DNA of 64,000 nucleotides from Utricularia gibba (lineage: Eukaryota; Streptophyta; Magnoliopsida; Lamiales; Lentibulariaceae). The notes beneath the pieces were generated by a model. That model was not told the origin of the DNA, did no database searches, and was given only the letters and a program-made list of their open reading frames with translations. The position numbers and the translations under genes are program-made. Of the stretch, positions 1 through 9,850 are shown piece by piece. The stretch's first letter is position 1, and the number at the start of each line of letters is the position of its first letter. The stretch spans positions 124,001-188,000 of the forward strand of contig NEEC01000024.1 in assembly GCA_002189035.1 (NCBI GenBank). The letters run 5' to 3'.

Positions 1-228
1 CTTTCTTCTTCACAAATAGTACGGGGGCTCCCAGGGTGACACACTCGGCCTGATGAACCCTTTCTCTAGGAGGTTTTCTAGTTGTACCTTTAGTTCTTTC
101 ATTTCCGAGGGCGACATCCGATATGGTGCCTTGGTGATAGGCTCCGTCCCTTCCAGCAACCTGATCTCTAACTCTATTTCTCTATCCGGCATGTGTCCGG
201 GAAGTTCTTCAGGAAACACGTCACTGAA
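1..228 (-). pseudogene. Ty3/gypsy reverse transcriptase, N-terminal remnant (runs off the window)
   Basis: The minus strand encodes the linker into a gypsy reverse transcriptase: [18 protein letters not shown], then [15 protein letters not shown] and [13 protein letters not shown]. These are the usual residues just upstream of the RT palm in Tekay/Del-type chromoviruses. RT copies the element's RNA into DNA in a cytoplasmic particle. The catalytic YxDD box would lie to the left, outside the window. The frame follows the protease block directly on the same strand, as expected for a gag-PR-RT polyprotein. I place it with the minus-strand element that ends in the PBS at 1882-1894. It is judged non-functional because the upstream gag is broken. 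Confidence 0.8.
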
Positions 229-760
229 CTCCTACAGCAAAGCCTCGACCTCACCCACCCCCGGGGTTTCCTTGGCGGCCATGTGGGCGAGAACATAGAA
301 TACCGCGTGCTCGCACGCCTCCTTCTTCTTGTGCGCGCATGTTCCGCTCCGCGCTGAGAATTCCCACCAATCCCCATTATGTCCACGAAGCTCTATACTT
401 CTTTCAGCACAACTGATTCGTGCCCCATACTTCCCCAGCCACCTCAGTCCCAGAATCACATCGAATTCACCGACCTGTACCTCAATGAAGTCTGCCTCGC
501 TGGTCATTTCCCCAAGTCTGAAACTTACCGCCCTATGTACTCTACAGCACATAAGACACCCACCTCCAGCTACCTCAACCCTTAGTCCCTGGCGGAGTTC
601 TTCTCCTAACCTGCCTAGTCTCCTAACACACGTTCTCGACACAAAGCAATGCGTAGCTCCACAATCAAACAAAGCAGACACGTTCAAGTTGTCGAGAAGG
701 AGTGTACCCGTGATGGTGCCACTGTCTTCTTCGGTGTTGGCCTTAGTGAGGTGAAAGATT
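229..760 (-). pseudogene. Ty3/gypsy aspartic protease region (Tekay/Del-like)
   Basis: The minus-strand frame holds TGTLLLDNLNVSALFDCGATHCF and later FDVILGLRWLGKYGARI. These are the active-site loop and the downstream D-V-I-L-G-x-x-W-L motif of gypsy retropepsins, which cut the gag-pol polyprotein. The catalytic loop here reads D-C-G-A-T where family members usually have D-S-G-A-T. The Asp and Gly are kept but Ser is Cys. It lies between the zinc knuckle (about 843-884) and the RT remnant, the normal gene order. The frame is open from about 1320 down to 232, but its N-terminal third drifts out of the true gag frame, so its apparent start is not a real one. Confidence 0.8.
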
Positions 761-1757
761 CTTGCTCCAGCACGTCCCGTGGTCGCCCGTGTGGCATTGG
801 TGACAGCCCCTAGGTTCGCGTTCAGCTTCCTTGGCTTCGGGCACTCCCGCGCCATGTGCCCTGCCTCACCACAGTTGTAGCACACTCGAGTTGTCAAGTA
901 GCACGTACCCGTGTGTCTCCTACCACAAGTGGGGCAGAGGGGGCGTTCCCAATTAGTGGCTTCGTTCCTTCCCCCTCGGTTCACCACCGCAGCACCCTTT
1001 CTATCACCAAATGCTGTCCTCTTGACGCTCGCTTTGTCCTGTTCACGTAGTTCCGTTTCCACCATTACCGCAGCAGCTAGTAGGACGGTGAGATGTGTTG
1101 CAGGATACGGGGCAGCAATGCTTGGCGAAATTGTGTTATTTTCAGCCCTTCGTTGGTAGTGACTCCTAATAAAAACTGAGACAACTTCTGGAATCACGTG
1201 TGCAACTCTTGTACGCTCTCGTTGACCTCTTGAGTGAGGGTCACGAATTCGTTCATCTTCTGTGTTTTCACCACCTCTGGGTAGTAACGATCTAGGAACT
1301 CCTTTTGGAAGTCCTCCCATTAAGTTTCCCCTTCCAAGCCATTCATGCTAGTCCATCACTGCGCAGCATCACCCACCAGAAAATATTCAGCGACGGTGAC
1401 ACGGATGCTGGTTGGTGTTTCGTACAGTCTCATGTTCTGTGTCAGTTCCAACAGCTAGGCTTCCGCCTCGTCAGGTGTCCCTCCACCAAAGGTTGGCATG
1501 CGGGCTTTCTTTAGTCTTTCATACTGAGCACGCACCTGTTCTCCCAAGGACACAGATTGGTTCTCCTGATTGCCCCCACTCCCTTCGCCATTCCCACGGG
1601 CAGCATCTGCCACTGTGTTGGCCAATTGTTCAGCAGTGAAAGTATCCGCGGCCTAAGGGCGGGGTACATTCCTACGCGGAGCCCTAGTAGGAACGTTCGC
1701 TGGTACTTCTTCGTTACCTTCAGTCCTTGCTGCAATAGCTCTCGATCTAGTCCTCAT
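761..1757 (-). pseudogene. Ty3/gypsy gag with CCHC zinc knuckle, disrupted
   Basis: On the minus strand the gag starts near 1757 with MRTRSRAIAARTEG. It continues through RAQYERLKKARMPTFGGG and the Retrotrans_gag core (WEDFQKEFLDRYYPEVVK), and ends in a C-x2-C-x4-H-x4-C zinc knuckle (CYNCGEAGHMAREC, about 843-884). Gag forms the virus-like particle, and the knuckle binds the element's RNA. In-frame stops occur at about 1653-1655, 1455-1457 and 1320-1322, and a frame change precedes the knuckle, so no complete protein can be made. The start is about 125 bases inside the primer site, a normal leader length. Identification rests on motifs and gene order. Confidence 0.75.
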
Positions 1758-1881
1758 CCCTATCCTGTCACGGCACACCTTTGGTTAACACACTCATAAA
1801 CCATCTTGGAGTACCTGGCAGCGGCGGGGCAGCGAGGGGACCGGGTTTCCTATCCCTGTTCCCAACCCCAAAACTCAACCT

Positions 1882-1894
1882 GGCTCTGATACCA
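1882..1894 (-). other. Primer-binding site, initiator tRNA-Met type
   Basis: Read on the minus strand this is TGGTATCAGAGCC, complementary to the 3' end of plant initiator tRNA-Met and the standard minus-strand primer site of many plant LTR elements. It sits two bases inside the LTR end at 1897, which fixes the orientation of this element as minus. Confidence 0.85.
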
Positions 1895-1896
1895 TT

Positions 1897-2327
1897 TGTA
1901 ACAACCCACGACCTGCACCCTAGACGCTAAGGCCATTACCGACACCTAACTCTCCGCGCTGGTGTCCCAATCATCATGAGGGTGGGTTAGGAACGTGGTT
2001 AAGGGTGCATTCCTCCTTCGCCACACCGCCATTCCTGGCACCTGGCGATCCCTGGCGGCATCCCTCGCCAGATCCCTTCGCCAAGACTCTCAAAACAGTA
2101 CAAGTAATGAAACAATGATTTTATTAAGCCACGAGGATCCAAGTTCCACACAAGGCAGCAAGCCTAGGCGCACGGCGCCACACCGCAAGGAAAAACGAGC
2201 ACAACCAGCAAGGAAATAACACTAAGTCACAAAAGGGAAAATAAGACAGCAAGCCTCGCCACTCCTCATCCGCCTATGCTACGCTCGCCTCGCCATCAGC
2301 CACGCCACCTACATAGGAAAGAGTAAA
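1897..2327 (-). mobile_element. 5' LTR of the minus-strand gypsy element, 5'-truncated
   Basis: On the minus strand this sequence ends ...GGGTTGTTACA immediately before the PBS, so it is the 3' portion of a 5' LTR. Its stretch 2150-2327, reverse-complemented, matches 6340-6537 (shared words include GTGGCGTGGCTGATGGCGAG and TGGCGCCGTGCGC). The fragment at 5594-6537 is therefore the same LTR family. The two pieces together imply an LTR of roughly 1.2 kb. Homology stops at about 2327, where copia coding sequence begins, so the LTR's promoter half is lost. Confidence 0.75.
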
Positions 2328-3290
2328 TCCTATTGGATGGAAATGGGTATTCAAAAGGAAAACTGACATGGATGGAAATATATCTACCTATAAGGCACAA
2401 CTTGTGGCAAAAGGATATCGTCAGAAACAAAGTGTTGATTCTGATGTAACCTTGTTGCCTATGGCTATGCTGAAGTCCATTCGATTTTGCTTGCCATTGC
2501 TGCTCATTTTGATTATGAGATGTGGCAGATGGATATGAGAGGAAGTGTACATGACACAATCTGAAGGTTTTACACAAGATCCTAGAAAGGGAACAGATGG
2601 CTCGAATCCCATATGCTTCTGCTATTGGGTCAATAATGTACGCCATGCTGTGTACTAGACCAGATGTGTCATATGCTTTAAGTGTTACAAGCAGATATCA
2701 GTCGAACCCTGGAATGGATCATTGGACCGCAATCAAGAGCATTCTTAAGTACTTGAGAAGGACTAAAGACATGTTCTTGATATACGATGGTAAAGGTCTC
2801 CAAGTGGAAGGATATGCTGATGCAAGTTTCCAGTCTGATCATGACAACTTGAAGTCTCAATCAGGATACATATTCACCCTAAATGGAGGCGCAGTCACTT
2901 GGAAGAGTTCTAAGCAAGAAACGACTGCTGATTCAACAATGGAAGCAGAGTACATTGCTGCCAGCGATGCTGCAAAAGAAGCTGTTTGGATTAAGAAGTT
3001 TATCAGCGATCTAGGAGTACTCCCAAATGTTGAGGATCCTATACTCCTACATTGCTATAACACTGGGGCCATTGCAAATGCTAAGGCACCTCGATCACAT
3101 CAGAAATCCAAACACGTGCTTTGACGGTACCATGTGATCAGAGAGATCATTGGTAGAGGCGATGTCAGAATTGAGAAAGTGGACACAAAGGAGAACGTAG
3201 CAGATCCACTTACAAAGATGCTTCCATAGAAGGTCCATGAGACGCACATCGAGTCCATTGGTATGAGATACATCAATGATTGGCTCTAGT
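2328..3290 (+). pseudogene. Ty1/copia reverse transcriptase and RNase H remnant
   Basis: The plus strand begins in the RT core (GWKWVFKRKTDMDGN, YKAQLVAKGYRQKQ). After frame changes (EEVYMTQSEGFTQDP) it jumps to the C-terminal RT/RNase H region (IPYASAIGSIMYAMLCTRPD, GYADASFQSD, TADSTMEAEYIAASDAAKEA), so the YVDD-bearing centre is deleted. RNase H would degrade the RNA of the RNA:DNA hybrid. The longest open stretch is 2597-3124. It closes at a TGA just before RYHVIREIIGRG, and a TAG follows MLP near 3227; both are C-to-T style changes of expected Arg and Gln codons. It is followed by a purine tract and LTR, so this is the 3' end of a copia element whose 5' part is missing. Confidence 0.85.
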
Positions 3291-3292
3291 AC

Positions 3293-3303
3293 AAGTGGGA
3301 GAT
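3293..3303 (+). other. Polypurine tract of copia element
   Basis: A purine-rich AGTGGGAGA-type run lies directly between the RNase H tail and the TGTTAG start of the LTR. This is where plus-strand synthesis of copia elements is primed. Confidence 0.7.
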
Positions 3304-4740
3304 TGTTAGTGTATGTGTTCTAGAGACAATCAACTCATTGGCAAATCTTATCTTATGGTATTTACTTTGAATTGTGATCAAATTTATATCATTGATAAAA
3401 TCCTCTACTTGATCTATGTGCTATAGAAATTATGATGAGATCATAATGTGAGATTCTTCAAGCACTCATGATCAAGTTAAAAACTCCCTAGCTAGAGTAT
3501 TTGTGAAATGAGGATATCACAAATACGGATAAGCTGGCACACATTGAGTTCCCTAAATTGTTTAGGCAATGGTTCTCACAATTGATGTAATGAGATTACT
3601 AGAACCTATGTGTGGGTGTCGATTAGAGAATTGATCCACTGGATGACTCATCTTCGAGATGCTACTATGGGAAGCTAACCAAGTGTCAGTAGCAAGATCT
3701 TGAATATGACAGCCGTGCAATGAAGCTTAGATTTGAGGTCAACAAAGTTATCTTGATCTTAAACTCACATTTTCGCTCATTACTAATGGGAGTCTAACCA
3801 TGGCTTGCCTAGTATGGATGAGTAGGGATGTGACTCCTTAAGGTTGGAGATAGTTGATTGATCAATAAAGGATTCATCACTCATGTTAGCGATGAGATCA
3901 TATCTCAAGTAATTGTATCAAAGCCTAACAGTAAGTCCTGGGCCTAGGGTAATGACACTCGAATTATTTGAGTAGGTCATTGAGTGTTAGTGCTTGAATG
4001 CAATTATAAGTTCAATACATCAAAAAGACACACACCCATGTTCTAGTATCGAATGAGATATAAGTATGATGAAAGCTGTTCATTGCATGGTGGCTGGTCA
4101 TGGAAAGGCTTAATCAGTTCACCTGATTATTCTTTAATCTTGGGATCAGGATATGTTGCTAGACATCACTCATGAGCGATACTGATGGATTTGATTAATT
4201 AAGAATTAATTAATAAATCCATTATTACGGCCTTGATTGAGGAAGCCTATAGGGTCACACACAATAGTGGAGTCACTCATCGATATAAAATAGAATGACA
4301 CAATTACATGAGATGTAATTGGTAAGGTGGATAAATTAAATAGAGAGTTATTTTGAGATTAATATTGATTAAACTCAAAATAAAAGATCTCATATAGATA
4401 TGATTTGATATGTCACAAAATATCTATTAAGAAGATTTAGATCTTGAGATCTGCTCCAAAGTCTTCGTGCTCTCTGAGACTAATCCACAAGGAGGCGTTT
4501 TTCTCTACTAGCACCTGAGAAATTCGACCAGCATTCAAGAGCCTTGAGAAGGTTATCGACGGAGTGCTGCACGTGTGGATACCATAGAGGCCGTTTGCTA
4601 TTGGCGGTTCGTGAACAACGGAGTCATCTGAAAGGTAATTCAGAATCCCTTTGTCTAATGTATACCGTATTCCAAGATCTGCGTTGGGGGTTTTTCAAAA
4701 TTTTTAAAATTCCGTTGCTTTTGAGACATACGATGTCTAC
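3304..4740 (+). mobile_element. Ty1/copia 3' LTR (about 1.4 kb)
   Basis: The sequence starts TGTTAGTGTATGTG right after the purine tract and runs as non-coding A/T-rich DNA to about ...GACATACGATGTCTAC. I recognise the 3' third (about 4560-4735) as the conserved end of long copia LTRs of the Tork/Angela type. I see no matching 5' LTR in the window. The right end is approximate because the terminal CA is not clear and unrelated sequence begins near 4741. There is no gene in this stretch. Confidence 0.65.
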
Positions 4741-4908
4741 GGGGGCTTGCTTGCGGTGCTGTTGCGTATGCACACGGGCCAGGCTCGAGCGCAAAGTCGG
4801 TTTTAGCTCGGCGAAAAAAGTGATGCATTTCTTATAGTTGGGTTTTCATGAGCCGCGTAAAATTGTTTTTGATTAAACGACTTCTAGATTTTGGGCGCTC
4901 TCAAGGTG
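4741..4908. other. Short unassigned junction stretch
   Basis: This sits between the copia LTR and the foldback element. The part near 4750-4785 (tgctgttgcgtatgcacacg) resembles a piece of the 61-bp repeat unit found at 5432-5592, so it may be a displaced fragment of the foldback element. I see no gene. Confidence 0.4.
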
Positions 4909-5456
4909 CACTTGGTCCGAGCCCCGAGTTCGGTGTGGCTCATGAGCCCAGTCGGGTCCGACTCGACGAAAATGATGATGCATTTGTAGAAATTAGGATG
5001 TCACGTGCACCCCACATTACAAGAAAAATATTATTATAATCATATGATATATGTTTATTAAAATATAAATAATGTAAATATGTTATTCATTAACCCATAT
5101 AATAAATACGAAAGTTTCTTAGTTTTTAATTTTATTAGCATTCGATGCTTAGTTATACATTGGACGGAGGGTATATTTTTATTTTCATCATTTTAATTAG
5201 CATTCGATCCTTGGTAGTGATTCGAATCGAGTGTATGCTTTTTATTTAATTATTTTTATTGCCCCTCGATCCTTATGCATGATTCGAATCGAACGTGTAT
5301 CTTTTCTTTTAATATTTTATGCGCAATCGATCCTTAAGAATGATTTGGATCGACTGGATATATATTTATTTTTCATTTATACTGCCGCTCGACCCTTAGG
5401 AGTCATTTGGATTGAGATCACAAGGGCACAAGGGCATGGTTTACGCATAACCCATG
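4909..5456 (+). repeat. Foldback left inverted arm
   Basis: Pairs with 6538-7358 on the opposite strand. The inner end runs into the tandem repeat array. The arm contains recurring short words of the form YCGATCCTTAR-gaatGATTCGAATCGA near 5140-5360, which look like diverged internal repeats with a period of roughly 60-80 bases. Confidence 0.75.
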
Positions 5457-5592
5457 CTCGTGTGGCGTTGGCATGCTGCTGCGTACGCGCACGGGCATGG
5501 TTTACGCGTAACCCATGCCCGTGTAGCGTTGTTATGCGGCTGCGTATGCACATGGGCGTGGTTTACCCATAACCCACGCCCGTGTGGCGTTG
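5432..5592 (+). repeat. 61-bp tandem repeat, about 2.6 units, each with a palindrome
   Basis: The units start at 5432, 5493 and 5554, marked by GGGCATGGTTTAC or GGGCGTGGTTTAC. The spacing is exactly 61 bases each time, and the last unit is cut by the LTR start at 5594. Each unit holds a near-palindrome of 28 bases. In the middle unit it is centred on ACGCGT at 5504-5509, with GGGCATGG on one side and CCATGCCC on the other. The array lies at the inner edge of the left foldback arm. It has neither the short unit length nor the unique spacers of a CRISPR array. Confidence 0.8.
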
Positions 5593-5593
5593 T

Positions 5594-6537
5594 TGTAACA
5601 CCCCCGACCCAGGTCTCAGAACAGTAGCTTGGATGTGGTCACAGTAAAGGGTCAAGAGACTGACATTAAGAAGGTGAGGGTACTAGTGAACCAACCCTTA
5701 GGGGTTCGGGTAGGCCCGACGGACTTAGGACGGACCCGATAAGGGGCAGTTGCGAGTATAAATAGAGGGACTGGAACCCTGGGTTGAGGGGAACCAGCTA
5801 GGAGCGACGGCAGCAACAGGAGGAGGAAAAAAACCGCGCAAAGGTAAGGGCTTTATGGTTGAATTGCGCTGCGGGACAGACTGGTGGTAGCTAACTTCTT
5901 GTGTGGAGATATGGTCCTTAAACCTTAAGTCCTCGCTGTGTGATCGAGGCACCTCGCTGTGTGATCGAGGTGTTGTGAGCTACTGTGGGATTGGGGAGTG
6001 CACCCCCAATGGCAACGCGACGAGGCCGTGGGTGGTGATGCCACGCGAGCAATAAACGGGGCCATCGAACTACGGTCATGGAGGCAACGCTGAGCACTTG
6101 TGCTCAGTGGGAGAGGTGCCAAACGTGTAGGATTCTGATTGGAAAGGTGTTCGGATTGATTACGAGAACATCGGAGATGCCTAGGATGGGCAGCGAGCCG
6201 ATACGAGAAGTTACGGAGATGCCTCGCGGGGGCAGCGTGTGCGAACAGCAGTGATGATTCGTGTGGATGGGAAACTTCGTGAATATTTGTAGTTTAGGCT
6301 TAGGGAGGGAGCCGTGTGGCATAGGACTGACTTCCCTTATTCTTTCCTGTGTAGGTGGCGTGGCTGATGGCGAGGCGGGTGCAGCGGAGGTGGATGTTGA
6401 GTGAGGCGTGATCACTAGGATGTGTGGTGGATGGCTGTGTGGCGAGACTTGCTGTCTTACTTCTTTCTTCGTGACTTAGTTCCATTTCCTTGTTGGTTTG
6501 TGTTTGTTTTTCCCTTATGTTGTGGCGCCGTGCGCGT
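5594..6537 (+). mobile_element. Truncated gypsy LTR inside the foldback element
   Basis: It begins TGTAACACCCCCGACCC, a typical plant gypsy LTR start. A TATA box (tataaatag) lies at 5757-5765, about 165 bases in. Its last 200 bases match the LTR at 1897-2327, read on the minus strand. It breaks off at about 6537, before the LTR's 3' end, which is still present at 1897-2150. The break abuts the right foldback arm. No internal retroelement sequence accompanies it. The open frames of about 100 codons on its minus strand (near 6104-6590) have no recognisable product and I do not call them genes. Confidence 0.75.
5757..5765 (+). promoter_or_regulatory. TATA box of the truncated gypsy LTR
   Basis: tataaatag, about 165 bases from the LTR start, with transcription expected about 30 bases downstream. 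It supports plus orientation of the LTR. Confidence 0.55.
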
Positions 6538-6959
6538 AGGTTTATGCATAAACCATGCTCGTGTGCCCTTGTGATGTCCACTCGATCCAAATGACTCGTA
6601 AGGGTCGAGCGTCAGTATAACTTAAAGATAAATATATATCCTGTCTAACCGAATCGTTCCTAAGGATTGATTCCTTATAAAAATATAAAAATAAAAGATA
6701 CACGCTCGATTCGAATCATACCTAACGATCAAGTGCAAATAAAAATATTAAAATAAAAAACATGCATTCGATTGAAATCACTCCCAAGGATCGAATGCTA
6801 ATTAAAATGATTAAAATAAAAATACACACTTCATCCAAATAATAACTAAGCATCTAATGCTAATAAAATTAAAAACTAAGAAACTTTCGTATTTATTATA
6901 TGGGTTAATGAATAACATATTTACATTATTTATATTTTAATAAAAATATATCATATTAG

Positions 6960-7045
<86 letters not shown>

Positions 7046-7358
7046 ATTGTTGCATCTAGCATGTTCTCGCATGCTTGAAAAAATAAATATGATTTATTAA
7101 AATGCTGATAATAATCTTAAGTTCACTTTTCAACCTCATGTTCTCGCATGTTTAAAAATAACAAAGGTTCAATCTTGGATATGATAGTTAATAGAAACAC
7201 AAAAAACGAATGCCTTTCTATTCATATACTCATTCCCCCATGCTCGCTCAACAAATGTGGGGTGCACGTGACATCCTAATTTCAACAAACACATCAGCAT
7301 TTTCGTCGAGTCGGACCCAAGTGGGCTCATGAGCCAGACCGAACCTGGGGCCTGGGCC
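6538..7358 (-). repeat. Foldback right inverted arm
   Basis: Inverted partner of 4909-5456. It opens with a palindrome (GTTTATGCATAAAC near 6540-6553). It is enlarged by an AT microsatellite at 6966-7042 and by a segment where ATGTTCTCGCATG occurs twice, near 7060 and 7139. It carries no gene. Confidence 0.7.
6966..7042. repeat. (AT)n microsatellite
   Basis: About 38 uninterrupted AT dinucleotides inside the right foldback arm. The left arm has only a short TATATG-like sequence at the matching point, so the expansion happened after the inverted arms were formed. Confidence 0.95.
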
Positions 7359-7425
7359 AAGTATATGTTACTTGTTGTAAGTGTCTGAGAAATGCTATCG
7401 TGAGTGTTGAATTTTGTTTTGGCAG

Positions 7426-7808
7426 GTATGGCCATATGACACAGTCTGAAAAGCGGCCAAATTACAGCATAACAAGCGGCCGATATCTGAAAAGCGAGAT
7501 CGTATAGCAAGAGTAGAAAGCAACCGATATTTGCAGACAACAGAATTCGGTCAGAGTGAGCTCTCCTATAAATAGGAGGAATTATGATGAAAGGGTGGTT
7601 GGACTAAAAAAATTTCTTCAAGTTGTATTATCCTTTTTCGCGACCTCCATCTAGTGAAACTCTTTTCCGGCGAGCTCCGGCAGCTCCGTGGTTTTTCCGC
7701 TTTCTGGCGGTTTCCACGTAAAAAATCCTTGCTCACTCTTATTTTAATCACACCAACCGTGAAGAACGTGACTAAGTGTGGCATTCCCGACCGCGCCTAT
7801 CACCTAAA
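7426..7808 (+). mobile_element. Tat-lineage gypsy copy 1, 5' LTR (5'-truncated)
   Basis: From GGTATGGCCATATGAC onward it matches the LTRs at 15950-16313 and 42470-42866, including the TATA box (tataaata, 7567-7574) and the shared ...ATCACCTAAAATCGGCC end. The other two copies extend about 170-180 bases further upstream. Here that part is replaced by unrelated sequence from 7358 to 7425, so the 5' end of the LTR is missing. The exact LTR/internal boundary near 7750-7808 is uncertain, because all three copies share sequence up to 7808 and no clear PBS is visible. Confidence 0.75.
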
Positions 7809-7817
7809 ATCGGCCTT

Positions 7818-9305
7818 ATGATCACTAGCAGGGAGCAACTGAAGGCCCTGCTAACGAAAATCCTTGCCGACCTCCGGGCACCTTCAGGTCTCAACTCCAA
7901 CGCCCAGGAGAGAACACCTGAAACCGCACCACGAACGGAGAAGCAACCTCTTATTCCGGAGTACCCCCCAGATACGAAGACTGAATCCGAAACCGAGGAG
8001 GAGATGCTGCGGAGAAAGAGGCGCAACCAAGTCGTGTATGAGCTAGGAATTGATAGGGAAAACATGACTAGCAAAATCTTGGAAGAAAGAGAAGAAGAGT
8101 TGAAAAGAGAGTTAGACCAGATCCGCGAGAGGAAAAGATTTATCAACAAGCGAATGTTGACAGGAAGAAGAGAGGATAGAGGCTTCAGGGACGTTTTTGA
8201 TCAGAACGTATCCACTGGGAGAGGAGATGTTTTGGCCGATATTGCTTTGGCCTTGAAGAGTGGAGTTGAGGGAGCAGCTGGAACCACAACGCTGTGTTTT
8301 GACCCTTTCTCGGACGATTTAGTCGGAGAAGAGCCCGAGAGAGGATTCAGAGTCCCAGACGAATTACCCACGTATGACAGAAAAGGGGACCCCATATCGC
8401 ATGTAACCGACTTCAATATGAGGATGTCCACGGTTCGACATTCAGAGGCCATGAAGTGTAAGCTGTTTGCTTGCTCGCTCCAGAAAGGAGCGAAGACTTG
8501 GTTTAAACAGTTAGAACCATGTAGCGTGGCATCTTATTGGGAATTAGTACTGCTCTTCACTACCCGATACGTTGTTAACATTGAAGCTCCGCCTTCAAAG
8601 GCATCACTATACTCTATTCGTTAAGATCACCGAAAAGAGAGCTTGCGAAGATTCATCGATCGATTCAACTACTTGGCGCAGGATGTCCAATTGGATTTAA
8701 AAGAAAGGGTGGAAATAATGAAGCGGGCCTTAGGAACGTCGAAATTGGGACAGAGTCTATTGAAGTTCCCACCAAAGAATCTCGGAGAATTGTTAAGAAA
8801 AATCATGAAGTGCATCCGAGTGGACGACGAACTCAGGACCGAGATGAAAAGCCGCATGGAGATTCGTCTAGTCCCACAACAGGAGACCCAACTTAACCGG
8901 GGGCCAAGGCCGAATAAGCGTCGTAAAGTATATCAGGTGGAACCAACCAGAACAGATGCCTACTGCGAAATACACAAGACCACCGGGCATGATACTGCCC
9001 ACTGCCGACTGATGAAGAGGATGATCGAGCAATATCATGCTGGTGGGGGGATGAACAACGCGATGCGGAACCCCACATCAACGACGGACCGGAAAAGAGG
9101 ACGCAACAAGCGAACGGGGAATGAAGGGAACCTATACCCGAAATTCCCTCTGAAACCAGGGATGGTGAACTCGCGAGCCAATAGGGAACCGAATCTTGGA
9201 GGAGGAAAAGACATACCGGAAAGTTCACGGAGTGCCCATCAATATGATATCCGGGGGAACCGAGATGGATGTGTCCGAAAAGGAACAGAAGAGATATTTG
9301 GATGA
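7818..9305 (+). pseudogene. Tat-lineage gypsy gag, copy 1
   Basis: Start chosen at ATG 7818 (MITSREQLKALL), because the codons upstream belong to LTR-derived sequence. A charged N-terminal half (EREEELKRELDQIRERKRF, likely coiled coil) is followed by a Retrotrans_gag core (SHVTDFNMRMSTVRHSEAMK ... LVLLFTTRYV) and, after a TAA at 8622-8624, the continuation FIDRFNYLAQDV in the same frame. A Tat-type zinc finger follows, CEIHKTTGHDTAHC (about 8965-9006). Gag builds the particle and binds RNA. The single TAA interrupts an otherwise open frame of about 490 codons. The protease region follows in a partly overlapping frame. Confidence 0.8.
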
Positions 9306-9850
9306 AGCCAGAAGAGGAGAAGTTTTCGAAATCGGAAATGGTCCGACTGAGAAAGCTGCTTGGGAAAAGGAAGAGATCAGCTTTTCCGACAGAGACGTCC
9401 CGGTTGGCCGGCCACGAGAGATGAGCCCTTGGTGGTGTTAGGAATGTGTGGGAGCACCAAGGTAAGGAGGATTCTTATCGATCAAGGATCCTCGTGCAAT
9501 ATCATGAAGAAGGAAGTGGCCGAGTTACTGGCGTCATCTAACGAGGGAAATATTCACCATGTGCGCATGGAGTTGTACGCATTCGACTAGCGGGCTGTGC
9601 AAACTATCGGGAAAATAACCCTGCCCGTAACATTCGGAGCGGCAGGGCGAAGCTGAATCGAGAGGTTGGAATTCTTAATCCTGGATTCAGAGATCTCGTA
9701 CAACATCATCCTCGGGCGACCCGGCATCAACCAATTCGGTATGTTACCCTCCACTGTGCATTTGAAAATCAAATTCCAAACATCGAAGGGCATTTGCACG
9801 ATGGGTATCGACCAACCAACCACCCGGTCCTGTTATGTATCTTCCTGTTG
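9306..9850 (+). pseudogene. Tat-lineage aspartic protease, copy 1
   Basis: KVRRILIDQGSSCNIMKKEV (about 9451-9515) is the retropepsin active-site region, and ILDSEISYNIILGRPGINQF the downstream flap/ILG motif. The loop reads D-Q-G-S-S rather than D-S/T/G-G, and copy 2 (36631 on) has the same residues, so this is a family trait rather than decay. Two stops break it: TAG at 9588-9590 where copy 2 has CAG, and TGA at 9654-9656 where copy 2 has CGA. Frame joins also occur near 9305-9360. The protease would process the polyprotein. Confidence 0.75.

Larger units (their letters stand above)
4909..7358. mobile_element. Foldback element with ~0.5-0.8 kb inverted arms around a captured LTR
   Basis: The left arm 4909-5456 is an inverted copy of the right arm 6538-7358. 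For example, the left arm around 5010 (ATGTCACGTGCACCCCACAT) returns as its complement at 7253-7276, and the segment 5085-5160 returns at 6845-6920. The right arm is longer because it carries an AT microsatellite and a duplicated segment. The middle holds 61-bp tandem repeats (5432-5592) and a truncated gypsy LTR (5594-6537). No transposase is visible, so it is non-autonomous. The outer ends share ACTTGGYCC, but I find no convincing target-site duplication, so the class is unproven. Mutator-like or another foldback MITE-type element are candidates. Confidence 0.7.

Noticed and set aside
232-1320. Treating the whole 362-codon minus frame as one protein
   Set aside because: Its first 100 or so residues are out of the gag frame. 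True gag reads in another frame in that part (WEDFQKEFLDRYYPEV), so only the zinc-knuckle and protease end is real.
5432-5592. CRISPR-like array
   Set aside because: Units are 61 bases end to end without unique spacers, there are no cas genes, and the setting is eukaryotic.
6104-6590. Minus-strand open frames of about 100 codons in the LTR inside the foldback element
   Set aside because: They lie in LTR sequence, match no family I know and are not kept in the related LTR at 1897-2327.
7169-7540. 123-codon minus-strand frame at the start of the Tat LTR
   Set aside because: It spans the junction of foldback arm and LTR, two unrelated sequences. The LTR part recurs in the other LTR copies (e.g. 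15859-16047) without the rest.
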